Source: Phycisphaerales bacterium (GTDB lineage Bacteria; Planctomycetota; Phycisphaerae; Sedimentisphaerales; Anaerobacaceae). Taken from it: a stretch of 64,000 nucleotides of DNA. Made by a program: the position numbers and the translations under genes. The stretch lies in contig CP070678.1 of NCBI GenBank assembly GCA_020352515.1, positions 5,451,660-5,515,659 of the forward strand, read 5' to 3'. Positions within the stretch are counted from its first letter, which is position 1; the number at the start of each line of letters is the position of its first letter. Below the pieces are notes generated by a model, which saw only the letters and a program-made list of their open reading frames with translations, was not told the DNA's origin and did not search any database. Below, piece by piece: positions 18,017 through 25,298 of the stretch.

Positions 18017-19099
18017 ATGGATAGCACAAATTCAGTCAATTTCAACAAGTACAGTTGTGTCTTCCGGCCTTACATCAGACTCCTGGTCGCATTTCTTATC
18101 GTCTTTCTTGTGGCCGGTGGTGTCGCGAACGGGCGGATCGGGCGGGTGCCTGACAAAGGCGACGACAAGCCCGGCGCCGAGGCGGCCAAGGGCGGCGCAA
18201 GGCTGCTCAGGCTGTATCCGGCCGCGGGCGCTAAACCCGCCGCTGATATTCGGCTGCTTCCGCCCGCCGACAAAATGAAAGATGGTGACGCCTGCCCGCT
18301 GTACGAAAAGGCCGCAGAATCCCTCCCGAAAGGTATTGACTGGAGCAGGATAGACGATTGGCTCTCCAGGCCGCTCGAACAGCTTCCCTTGCCCGATGTC
18401 AATTCAACACTGCTGCAGTTCGACCGAACCCTAAATCTGCTCGAGCAGGCGGCCGGTTACAAGAAGGCCGATTGGCCGTGGGTCGACGTGGAAGATATGT
18501 CGCCGACAAGGCAAAACTGGCGGCAGCTTATGTTTGTGCTGGCACTCAAGAACCGCCGTCAGCTCAAATGCCGGGATTATGCTCGCGCGGCACAAACCCT
18601 GCAGACCGGTTTCGGCATGGCCGCGCATCTGGCAAAAGGTCCGAGCCCGGTGTACGGAATCACTGGTGTGGGCGTTAGCGCGAGGATGTGCCGGGAGGTG
18701 GAGCTTTTTGCCCAGCAGCCGGGCGCGCCCGGCCTGCTTGCCGCGCTCGACTCGATGCCCAGGCCGTTGATCGATATGACCGAGCAATTGCAGGCCGAAG
18801 CAATTGACCCCAAAGATCCCGTCGGTATGCGCATTCGCGGTCTGTCAATACGGCTGGACCAGCACATAGCGGCCCTGCGATGTGTCGAATTGGTGCGCCT
18901 GCATGCGGCCCGCCGCGGGACCCTGCCGGATTCGCTCGCTCAGATCGAGGGCGTCACCATACCCACCGATCCGGTCACCGGAAAACAGTTTGCTTATCGC
19001 CGCGAGCGGCAAAGAGCATTTCTGACCGGTTCTATTCCCAAGGGCGGTGATGCCAATGAAACCACACGTTATGAGTTGACCTTGTCGCCAAGCAGGTGA
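18017..19099 (+). CDS. Membrane-anchored protein of unknown function
   Basis: 360 residues from the ATG at 18017, with GAGAGGA upstream. One transmembrane segment lies at ~19-37 (PYIRLLVAFLIVFLVAGGV) and the rest would be outside the cytoplasm. The body is mostly helical (DRTLNLLEQAAGYKK, QLMFVLALKNRRQL, DYARAAQTLQTGFGMAAHLA) and ends with GTLPDSLAQI, TDPVTGKQFAYRRE, a C-terminal arrangement I associate with a family of hypothetical planctomycete proteins. No catalytic motif is visible. It follows the short ORF at 17859 and may share its promoter. Confidence 0.82.
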   Translation: MDSTNSVNFNKYSCVFRPYIRLLVAFLIVFLVAGGVANGRIGRVPDKGDDKPGAEAAKGGARLLRLYPAAGAKPAADIRLLPPADKMKDGDACPLYEKAAESLPKGIDWSRIDDWLSRPLEQLPLPDVNSTLLQFDRTLNLLEQAAGYKKADWPWVDVEDMSPTRQNWRQLMFVLALKNRRQLKCRDYARAAQTLQTGFGMAAHLAKGPSPVYGITGVGVSARMCREVELFAQQPGAPGLLAALDSMPRPLIDMTEQLQAEAIDPKDPVGMRIRGLSIRLDQHIAALRCVELVRLHAARRGTLPDSLAQIEGVTIPTDPVTGKQFAYRRERQRAFLTGSIPKGGDANETTRYELTLSPSR

Positions 19100-19165
19100 C
19101 GCCGCTTGCCCGGTCTCTTCCCGCCGCTGGCAAGGGCGAAGGAGAATTCGTAAAATACCGGCACA

Positions 19166-19197
19166 ACAGAATTCTGTGGGTCGTCGGCCAACCGACG
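19166..19197 (+). promoter_or_regulatory. Palindrome and hairpin before the Bax-inhibitor gene
   Basis: ACAGAATTCTGT (19166-19177) is a perfect 12-base palindrome, a possible operator. CGTCGG/CCGACG (19182-19197, 4-base loop) is a hairpin ending five bases before AAGGAG. A TAAAAT-like -10 hexamer lies at 19151. Function unproven. Confidence 0.3.
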
Positions 19198-19215
19198 TAC
19201 GAAAGGAGAAATTTT

Positions 19216-19926
19216 ATGGACACATACCAGGACATCCGAGTGCTGACGGTCGCGCAGGCCCAGCCCGATGTGCGTGCGGCGTTCATAAGGCGGACATACG
19301 TGCATCTTGCCGGTGCGGTGGCCGCCTTTATCGGCGTCGAGGCGCTTCTGTTGAAGTCCCCGCTGGCGCCGGCCATGCTCAAGTTCATCTCGGCCAACCG
19401 CTACGGCTGGCTGATGATCCTCGGCGCTTTTATTCTGGCCGGGTGGCTCGGGCGGAGCCTCGCTTCCGGCGTCAGGTCGGTTGGCGCGCAGTACGCGGGT
19501 CTGGCCGGCTATGTGGTCGCCGAAGCGATTATCTTCGTTCCTCTCATCTACATCGCCGTGCTCTATTCATCCCCAAGCGTAATCCCCAATGCGGCAATCC
19601 TCACGGCCCTGCTCTTTGCCGGGCTGACGACGGTGGCCTTCACCACGCGAACCGATTTCTCGTTTCTGCAGGGCATCCTGACAATCGGCGGGTTCGTTGC
19701 ACTGGGGCTGATAGTGTGCGGCGCGATCTTCGGGTTCGGCTTGGGACTTGTCTTCTCGGTTGCGATGGTGGGGCTGGCCAGCGCGGCGATTCTCTATGAT
19801 ACCTCGAAGGTCATCCATCACTTTTCGCCGGATCAGCACGTGGCCGCCTCTCTGGAGCTTTTTGCGTCGGTGGCGCTCCTGTTCTGGTACGTGCTCAGAA
19901 TCCTGATGAGTCTGTCGCGAAGATAG
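19216..19926 (+). CDS. Bax inhibitor-1 (BI-1/YccA/TMBIM) family membrane protein
   Basis: 236 residues from the ATG at 19216 with AAAGGAG upstream; the open frame to 19096 is not used. Seven hydrophobic segments follow a soluble N-terminus (MDTYQDIRVLTVAQAQPDVRAAFIRRTYVHLAGAV). AAFIRRTYVHLAGAV and ILYDTSKVIHHFSPDQ near the end are the family's signature regions; conserved acidic residues near the C-terminus (D in LYDTS) act as a pH-sensing pair in the Bacillus YetJ calcium leak channel. Probable inner-membrane pH-dependent Ca2+ leak or stress protein. It is followed closely by the ICMT-like gene. Confidence 0.92.
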   Translation: MDTYQDIRVLTVAQAQPDVRAAFIRRTYVHLAGAVAAFIGVEALLLKSPLAPAMLKFISANRYGWLMILGAFILAGWLGRSLASGVRSVGAQYAGLAGYVVAEAIIFVPLIYIAVLYSSPSVIPNAAILTALLFAGLTTVAFTTRTDFSFLQGILTIGGFVALGLIVCGAIFGFGLGLVFSVAMVGLASAAILYDTSKVIHHFSPDQHVAASLELFASVALLFWYVLRILMSLSRR

Positions 19927-19933
19927 GATTGGC

Positions 19934-20677
19934 GTGCGGATCTGCCTCACGGGCGGAAAGGAAGGCATTGATTTGGCGCAAGAACCAGGGGGCGGGGGAA
20001 CAGGCCGGCGTGTTGCCGGGCCTGTCACGGCTATCGTTTTTGTTGCGGTTTTCATCGGGGGACTTTACTGGATTGGCGGGGACCTTCACTGGCTTCGTGG
20101 ATTGGCGTACGCCGGTCTGCTGGGCCTGACGCACGGTTTGAGCGGCCTTTATCTCTGGCGGAGGAATCCCGAGCTTATAAGGCGGCGCGCCGTTGCAGGC
20201 GAGGGGTCGAAAACTTGGGACAAGGTCGTCATGGGCTTTTTTGGGCTGGCCCATACCGGTACGTTGATTGTGGCGGCCCTCGATCACCGCTACGGATGGT
20301 CCGCAATGCCCATACTCCTCTGGCCGGTCGGTGCGGCGCTGTATATCACATTCGTGGCTATCCTAACCTGGTCGATGCGCGTGAATACGCACTTCGAGAA
20401 GTTCGTAAGAATTCAGAGCGACCGTTCCCATCGCGTGATCAATTCCGGCCCTTACCGTTACGTAAGGCATCCCGGCTACGCGGCGACGATTCTCGGCTTC
20501 TCGATTGCCACGCCGCTCCTGTTGGGCTCGTGGTGGTCGTTTCTGCCCGCGTTTCTTTCGGTCGCCTTTCTCCTGGTGCGAACGCACCTCGAGGACCGGA
20601 CCCTGCACAAAGAGCTGCGTGGCTATGGCGAATATGCCGGGCGCGTGCGTTACCGCCTTGTCCCCGGCCTATGGTAG
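19934..20677 (+). CDS. Isoprenylcysteine carboxyl methyltransferase-like (ICMT/PEMT) membrane protein
   Basis: About 247 residues if the GTG at 19934 is used; the start is uncertain because no good Shine-Dalgarno precedes it and a TTG at ~19972 is possible. Five to six transmembrane segments. The C-terminal half has the cofactor motif NSGPYRYVRHPGYAATIL and EYAGRVRYRLVPGLW, typical of ICMT/NnrU-type methyltransferases, where the RHP motif and a Glu-Tyr pair bind SAM at the membrane face. Substrate unknown; bacteria lack prenylated proteins, so a lipid or small hydrophobic acceptor is likelier. Begins eight bases after the BI-1 stop. Confidence 0.85.
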   Translation: MRICLTGGKEGIDLAQEPGGGGTGRRVAGPVTAIVFVAVFIGGLYWIGGDLHWLRGLAYAGLLGLTHGLSGLYLWRRNPELIRRRAVAGEGSKTWDKVVMGFFGLAHTGTLIVAALDHRYGWSAMPILLWPVGAALYITFVAILTWSMRVNTHFEKFVRIQSDRSHRVINSGPYRYVRHPGYAATILGFSIATPLLLGSWWSFLPAFLSVAFLLVRTHLEDRTLHKELRGYGEYAGRVRYRLVPGLW

Positions 20678-20753
20678 ATATTCTGCAAAAGCACACAGCG
20701 GCAGGCGGCGCCGGTTAGCCGTATCGTCGCCTGCCCAAAGAAAGGAGAAAGAG

Positions 20754-21140
20754 ATGAACCACAAGACGATGATTTGTGCGTTACTCATCGGCGCTGTCGC
20801 CATGGGAGGCGGGTGCCAGCAAACCTGTACGGGCTACAAGTCTTCCGCGACAATCGCCCCCGGAGAGGAAAAGGACACGTACATGGTCGAAGTAAAGCTC
20901 AGCCAGCTCAGCGCGGCCGACGGCGCAGAAGAGAGAGTGCTCATTGCGCCCCGCGTTACGGTCCTAGCCGGCGAATCGGCGGCCATACAGGTTTCCGACG
21001 AAAAGCTCGACGGCATCTTCGCCACCGTGCTTGTCCCGCAGCGGCAGGCCGGTGGCACGGCAAAGTGCTCTATTCACCTCAAGCAGAACGGCCGCACAAA
21101 GTACCTCAGCACCTTCGAGCTTACGCTGCCGTATGATTGA
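20754..21140 (+). CDS. Small predicted lipoprotein
   Basis: 128 residues; AAAGGAGAAAG precedes the ATG. MNHKTMICALLIGAVAMGGGC is a lipoprotein signal with lipidated Cys 21. The mature part is beta-strand rich (TYMVEVKLSQLS, VLIAPRVTVLAGESAAIQVSD, GIFATVLVPQRQAGGTAKCSIHLKQ). This pattern resembles secretin-associated or 'general secretion' short domains (ptl: P.v.v..G..a.i), but I do not assign it. An 8-bp hairpin, GGCAGGCG/CGCCTGCC at 20700-20735, lies just before the ribosome-binding site. The methyltransferase gene starts 26 bases downstream. Confidence 0.78.
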   Translation: MNHKTMICALLIGAVAMGGGCQQTCTGYKSSATIAPGEEKDTYMVEVKLSQLSAADGAEERVLIAPRVTVLAGESAAIQVSDEKLDGIFATVLVPQRQAGGTAKCSIHLKQNGRTKYLSTFELTLPYD

Positions 21141-21166
21141 GCGGGCCGGGGCTACGAACAGTCGCA

Positions 21167-21946
21167 ATGGCTTACGAGTTTGACGGCAAGAGATACCGGG
21201 ATGCATCCAGCCACCAGAAGCGGTGGGGCGGCAGGATAATCTCTGAGCTGCCGCTGCGGGGCGACGAGCGCATTCTCGACCTCGGCTGCGGAGACGGAGC
21301 CCTGACCGCCGAGCTTGCCGAAAGAGTCCCCGACGGCTCGGTCCTCGGAATAGACGCCTCCGAAGGAATGATTCGAGTCGCCGAAAAGAACGCGCTGCCC
21401 AATCTGAGATTCCAATTGCTGGATATCAACGCGCTGGCAAGCCTCGGCGAAGAATTCGACCTGGTATTCTCAAATGCGACGCTGCACTGGGTCAAGGACC
21501 ACGCCACGTTGTTGCAGAACGTGCATAACCTGCTCAGCGACGGGGGCTGCGCCCGTTTCAATTTCGCCGGAGAGGGCAATTGCTCCAACCTCTTAAAGGT
21601 GCTCAGGCGGGCCATGAGCCTCGAGCGGTTCACCGTTTACTTCTCTGATTTCGAGTGGCCCTGGCACATGCCCGCGGTTGGCCAATATGAGCTTCTCGTG
21701 GCCTGGTCCGCCTTTCAAGACTACCGCGTGTGGCCGGAGAACGCGGACCATTTCTTCTCCGATGCCGACGAAATGATCGCATGGATCGAACAGCCGAGCC
21801 TCGTTCCGTTCCTCGCATCCGTTCCGCAGCGCGACAAACTGGCCTTTCGCAATTTTGTTGTCGAACAGATGCTCCTCCAGACGCGGCAAACCAACGGAAG
21901 GCACTTCGAGACCTCCCGCCGCATAAACGTTTTGGCCTTCAAGTGA
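21167..21946 (+). CDS. Class I SAM methyltransferase, trans-aconitate methyltransferase-like
   Basis: 259 residues from the ATG at 21167, where MAYEFDGKRYRDASSHQ begins the recognisable protein; a TTG at 21137 overlapping the previous stop is possible. ILDLGCGDGALTAEL (~34-48) is SAM-binding motif I, VLGIDASEGMI supplies the acidic loop, and FSNATLHWVKDH is the motif seen in Tam and related methyltransferases. The cytoplasmic enzyme would methylate a carboxylate or small acceptor. Identity to Tam itself is not certain. Same strand and close to the lipoprotein gene. Confidence 0.88.
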   Translation: MAYEFDGKRYRDASSHQKRWGGRIISELPLRGDERILDLGCGDGALTAELAERVPDGSVLGIDASEGMIRVAEKNALPNLRFQLLDINALASLGEEFDLVFSNATLHWVKDHATLLQNVHNLLSDGGCARFNFAGEGNCSNLLKVLRRAMSLERFTVYFSDFEWPWHMPAVGQYELLVAWSAFQDYRVWPENADHFFSDADEMIAWIEQPSLVPFLASVPQRDKLAFRNFVVEQMLLQTRQTNGRHFETSRRINVLAFK

Positions 21947-21991
21947 TATCGTGCCAATGCGCCTAAGCATAGCACTCAAGGGTTTACAACC

Positions 21992-22405
21992 ATGACCGGG
22001 CAGGAGCGGTTTCTAAGACTCTTTTTGCGGATAGTGGCAAGTGCGTCGGCCCTGGCCGCGCTCTGCGTCGTCTTTCCCTACTCCTGGATGAATGCCGTCC
22101 ACCAGTGGCTCGGCATGGGCACGCTGCCGCCCGAGCCTATTGTCGGCTACCTGGCCCGTTCCACCTCCGCTTTCTACGCACTGGTGGGCGGGCTTATGTG
22201 GCTCGTGTCGTTCGATCTCCAAAGGCACCGGGCGGCCCTGTGCTATCTCGGTGCCGCCTTCATCGTCTTCGGCCTGACCCTCTTTGTTGTCGACCGGCTC
22301 GAAGGGATGCCGCTTCTCTGGACACTTCTCGAAGGACCGATCGACGTCGCATTCGGAGTCGTAATCCTCTGGCTCGCCTGTCGCCTCAGGGCCCGGCCTT
22401 CGTAG
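21992..22405 (+). CDS. Small four-helix membrane protein, unknown
   Basis: 137 residues with four hydrophobic segments: IVASASALAALCVVFPY (~14-30), AFYALVGGLMWLVSF (~60-74), ALCYLGAAFIVFGLTLFVV (~82-100) and PIDVAFGVVILWLAC (~115-130). No charged catalytic motif is seen. It starts 45 bases after the methyltransferase. The ATG has no strong Shine-Dalgarno. The pattern is that of a generic small integral membrane protein; no family recognised. Confidence 0.72.
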   Translation: MTGQERFLRLFLRIVASASALAALCVVFPYSWMNAVHQWLGMGTLPPEPIVGYLARSTSAFYALVGGLMWLVSFDLQRHRAALCYLGAAFIVFGLTLFVVDRLEGMPLLWTLLEGPIDVAFGVVILWLACRLRARPS

Positions 22406-22667
22406 TCCGGCGGCACAGGCCACCGATTATCTGTTTCCAAAAGATGAGCTTCTGTACGGCGAGTTGATCAAAGCTGCGGTGCCTGAGCTGGCTGTATACC
22501 GATAGCACTGAGCCCTGCCCGTGCAGACCCAACACCCCGCACGAGCCTGGAAAAGCCTCCGGAAATCCGTGATTTTTCTTCATTGTTGTGCGTATTCATG
22601 AGTGAGAAGGCAGCGTGCTGCATGAGGCCGATGCCTCGAAATGGCACGACGTGGGAGAACTTCGATC

Positions 22668-23111
22668 ATGGGAATGCGGTATAAGTTTAACGTGCTTGCT
22701 GGATTGTTGCCCGGCGAGAAGGTGCTGTTCTTCAAGCCGTGGGTCTGGGCCGCCTCGAACAAATCGCTTCCGAGCTACCGCGGCTTCTTCTCGCTGCCTC
22801 CCCTCTGGGAAGCCGGCCTGTATGTCACGGACAGGCGCGTGCTGTTTGTCGCGCAGCTCTTTCGGCTTGTCACCCAAGAGTTGGATCAGTGGTTTGAGGG
22901 AAAAAATCGGCCGGGAGATGATGAGGTTATCAAGCAGGTAAGGGTAGGAAAGAGCCGGTTGTTCGGACCGTACGTGGAGATTGTATCCGATGACCCGGTA
23001 AAGCGCTGGTATCGCTCACGCCGTGCGAGGCTGCGGTTTTTTATGAAGCAGGCCGAATCTGTTTGCAGTACAATATCCGAGGCAATGGCGAAAGGCGCTG
23101 AGCAGATGTAA
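22668..23111 (+). CDS. Hypothetical protein with possible bacterial PH-like fold
   Basis: 147 residues from the ATG at 22668, nine bases after GGGAGA; an upstream ATG at 22641 has no ribosome-binding site. LLPGEKVLFFKPWVWAAS...GLYVTDRRVLFVA is the layout of GRAM/bacterial PH domains (GE.vl....g.lyvTdrRll). The C-terminus is helical and basic (WYRSRRARLRFFMKQ). No signal peptide. A role in membrane or protein docking would be a guess. Followed by a GC-rich inverted repeat and TTTTT at 23112-23163, just ahead of the next gene. Confidence 0.72.
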   Translation: MGMRYKFNVLAGLLPGEKVLFFKPWVWAASNKSLPSYRGFFSLPPLWEAGLYVTDRRVLFVAQLFRLVTQELDQWFEGKNRPGDDEVIKQVRVGKSRLFGPYVEIVSDDPVKRWYRSRRARLRFFMKQAESVCSTISEAMAKGAEQM

Positions 23112-23174
23112 CGCCCGGCTGCACGGCGATGCGCCAAGACGGGCGCTTGAGCCGTACTTTTTAAGGAGACATCG

Positions 23175-23480
23175 ATGGATAACAGGCAAATAATGAAAAT
23201 CATCGGCATTGTGTGCCTGGTAGTCTGCGCGGTCTGCATATTTGTGGCAATCGAGCGCTACCAGACAAATGCCAGCAACGTCCGGGCCATGAATTCCTTT
23301 CGGCAGTCATCGCCTCTCGGCGGTATCACCGGTCCCATGAGGCCTGCTACACCTGCCGCCACCAAGTATGCGATCCTGTTCGCCGTGATTTCCGGCGTCG
23401 CCGGGGCCGTTCTGCTAATCAAGAGCGCCCGGCCTCAAACCGATGCCGGCTCTGCAGTCCAGAGCGAAACAAATATCTGA
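23175..23480 (+). CDS. Small two-helix membrane protein
   Basis: 101 residues; AAGGAG lies nine bases before the ATG. Hydrophobic segments at ~8-25 (KIIGIVCLVVCAVCIFVA) and ~65-82 (YAILFAVISGVAGAVLLI) flank a polar loop with Ser/Gly/Pro. No recognised family. It overlaps nothing and is followed by the flavodoxin-fold gene at 58 bases. Confidence 0.7.
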   Translation: MDNRQIMKIIGIVCLVVCAVCIFVAIERYQTNASNVRAMNSFRQSSPLGGITGPMRPATPAATKYAILFAVISGVAGAVLLIKSARPQTDAGSAVQSETNI

Positions 23481-23538
23481 GCGCACAGGCAGATCGTGTA
23501 TCAGCCAACGAATTGGGAAACTTCGACTGGAAATGCCG

Positions 23539-24141
23539 ATGAGCAAGAAAGTTGTAGCAATAGTCGGGACGTATCGCAGGAGGGGAATCACCGACCAGAC
23601 AGTCACGGCAATGCTCGAAGCGGCCCGCGAAAAGGGAGCCGAAACTACGAAGATCGACCTGCTCGATAAGAATATCGAGTTCTGCACGAACTGCCGCACC
23701 TGCACGCAGGAGCCCGGAACCGCCCACGGCCGCTGCGTGCACAACGACGACATGGAGCAAATCCTGGCCGAAATCGAGTGCGCCGATGCAATCATACTGG
23801 CCTCGCCCGTCAACTTCTTCAATGTCACGGCCCTGATGAAGAGGTTCATCGAGCGATTGGTGGCCTATTCCTATTGGCCGTGGGAAAAGCCGATGCCTAA
23901 GAAACGTACAGACAAGCTCGCCAGACGTGCGGTGGTTGTCACGTCTAGCGCATGTCCGGCCTTCATCGGAAGAATTCTTATGCCGGGAGCCCTCGGATTG
24001 CTCAAGAAAACGGCCAATCTCATGGGCGCAAAGGTGGTCAGATCGGTCTATTTCGGAACCGCCTGCCTCACCGAGCACCAGAAGCTAAGCGAAAAGCAGA
24101 TTCAAAAGGCCAGGGCTGCCGGTGCCCTCCTTGTAAAATAG
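23539..24141 (+). CDS. NADPH-dependent FMN reductase/flavodoxin-fold protein
   Basis: 200 residues from the ATG at 23539 (MSKKVVAIVGTYRRRG); an ATG two codons earlier is also possible. GTYRRRGITDQTV is the FMN phosphate-binding loop, and ASPVNFFNVTALMKRFIERL the second flavin loop. Between them CTNCRTCTQEPGTAHGRCVHNDDM is the Cys-containing insertion of the iron-sulfur-flavoprotein/NAD(P)H reductase group (CxxCxxC). Such proteins transfer electrons from NAD(P)H or a ferredoxin; cytoplasmic. The exact partner is unknown. Confidence 0.88.
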   Translation: MSKKVVAIVGTYRRRGITDQTVTAMLEAAREKGAETTKIDLLDKNIEFCTNCRTCTQEPGTAHGRCVHNDDMEQILAEIECADAIILASPVNFFNVTALMKRFIERLVAYSYWPWEKPMPKKRTDKLARRAVVVTSSACPAFIGRILMPGALGLLKKTANLMGAKVVRSVYFGTACLTEHQKLSEKQIQKARAAGALLVK

Positions 24142-24194
24142 CGCCGCCGGTTCGCCCGAACAAATGAACAACATTACTTATGGGAGAGAACTAT

Positions 24195-24860
24195 ATGTTT
24201 GATTTCATCAAGCGTCTTTTCACAAAGAAACCGGCTCGGCAATTCTCCGCCGAGGAATATGAACGCCACGCAGAGGCCAAAACAGCAGCCATGGAGACGA
24301 TACTCGGCCCGATGCACGATATGGTCGGCCATGCCGTAATACCTTTCCAGGTGGGCGGCGCCGTGGACATGTACTACTTCCCCAATTGTATGCCCGGCAC
24401 GGCCTTTGCCACGATGGAGCTTATCGATCCCGACGGCAAGGGCCCCAGGCCAAACCGCCTCGGCACTTACGAGCTGGTGGCCTTCACCAGACATGCCATA
24501 CCCGCCGACGGCTCCGGGGGCAGGGACAAAGGTCCTTTCGGGCAGATCGAACAGCGCATCTGGGCCATCTTCACGACGGTAGGGCACTATGGCCGCCAAG
24601 CTGTTCTAAATCCGGGAGAAACCTGTGAGGTCCCGGCTGGCGAAGGTCAACAAGAGCTTTGCCTCTTATTTGACACGTATGCCAAAGACGGTGGAGAATT
24701 CGAGATAGACGGGCAGAAGCACTCCCTGCTTCTCTGCATCGAGGTCTTTCGAGAGGAAATGGAGTACGCAATGGAAAACGGCAGTAAGGCGCTTATTGAA
24801 AAGCTCAAGGCCGCCGCCTGCTACCCTTACAGCGATCTGGACCGCGACCCGGTGGTGTGA
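24195..24860 (+). CDS. Suppressor of fused (SUFU) domain protein
   Basis: 221 residues from the ATG at 24195, following GGGAGAG. After a short basic helix (MFDFIKRLFTKKPARQF) the protein follows the bacterial SUFU layout: VIPFQVGGAVDMYYFP, GTAFATMELI, YELVAFTRH and LLLCIEVFREEMEYAMENGSKALIEKLK at the end. Bacterial SUFU proteins have been described as immunity factors in polymorphic toxin systems and as orphan domains; no toxin gene is visible next to it. Only three bases separate it from DUF1622, so the two are probably one transcript. Confidence 0.85.
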   Translation: MFDFIKRLFTKKPARQFSAEEYERHAEAKTAAMETILGPMHDMVGHAVIPFQVGGAVDMYYFPNCMPGTAFATMELIDPDGKGPRPNRLGTYELVAFTRHAIPADGSGGRDKGPFGQIEQRIWAIFTTVGHYGRQAVLNPGETCEVPAGEGQQELCLLFDTYAKDGGEFEIDGQKHSLLLCIEVFREEMEYAMENGSKALIEKLKAAACYPYSDLDRDPVV

Positions 24861-24863
24861 ATT

Positions 24864-25217
24864 ATGGACGAATTCCAATCGATCCTTCAGTATGGCAACC
24901 GCATCATTTCAGGGCTCTGCCACGTGTTCGCAATGCTCGTTATCACAATCGGCGTTGCCAAGGCGCTCTCGATATACCTCAAAGACGTGTTCACGACGCA
25001 CAGCGCCGCCGAGGCCATCCGCGAGAGCCGCCTCGAAATCGGCCACTCGTTTTCGCTGGCCCTCGCGTTCCTCATTGGAGCCAGCATCCTCAATACGACG
25101 CTCGCCCCGACCTGGACCGACATCGGACAGCTCGCGGCCATCATCGCTCTTCGAGCCGGCCTTAACTACCTGCTCCTGTACGAGATCAGATCCGAGACTC
25201 CGTCCAACTCTTCCTGA
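24864..25217 (+). CDS. DUF1622 family membrane protein
   Basis: 117 residues, starting three bases after the SUFU gene. Three hydrophobic segments (HVFAMLVITIGVAKAL ~20-35, FSLALAFLIGASIL ~63-76, LAAIIALRAGLNYLLLYEI ~89-107) with the family's middle pattern R..LE.G..fslaLaFliga.il.T...PtW..ig.La.I..lR..l.y.L. Function of DUF1622 unknown; inner membrane. Translational coupling to the SUFU gene is likely. Confidence 0.88.
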   Translation: MDEFQSILQYGNRIISGLCHVFAMLVITIGVAKALSIYLKDVFTTHSAAEAIRESRLEIGHSFSLALAFLIGASILNTTLAPTWTDIGQLAAIIALRAGLNYLLLYEIRSETPSNSS

Positions 25218-25298
25218 GTACTGGGCGTGTGGAGGCTCCGTTTGCCCGCATGATGGGTGAGGGCCACGGCCGGCACGAGACTTATGGAGGTCAATTCG

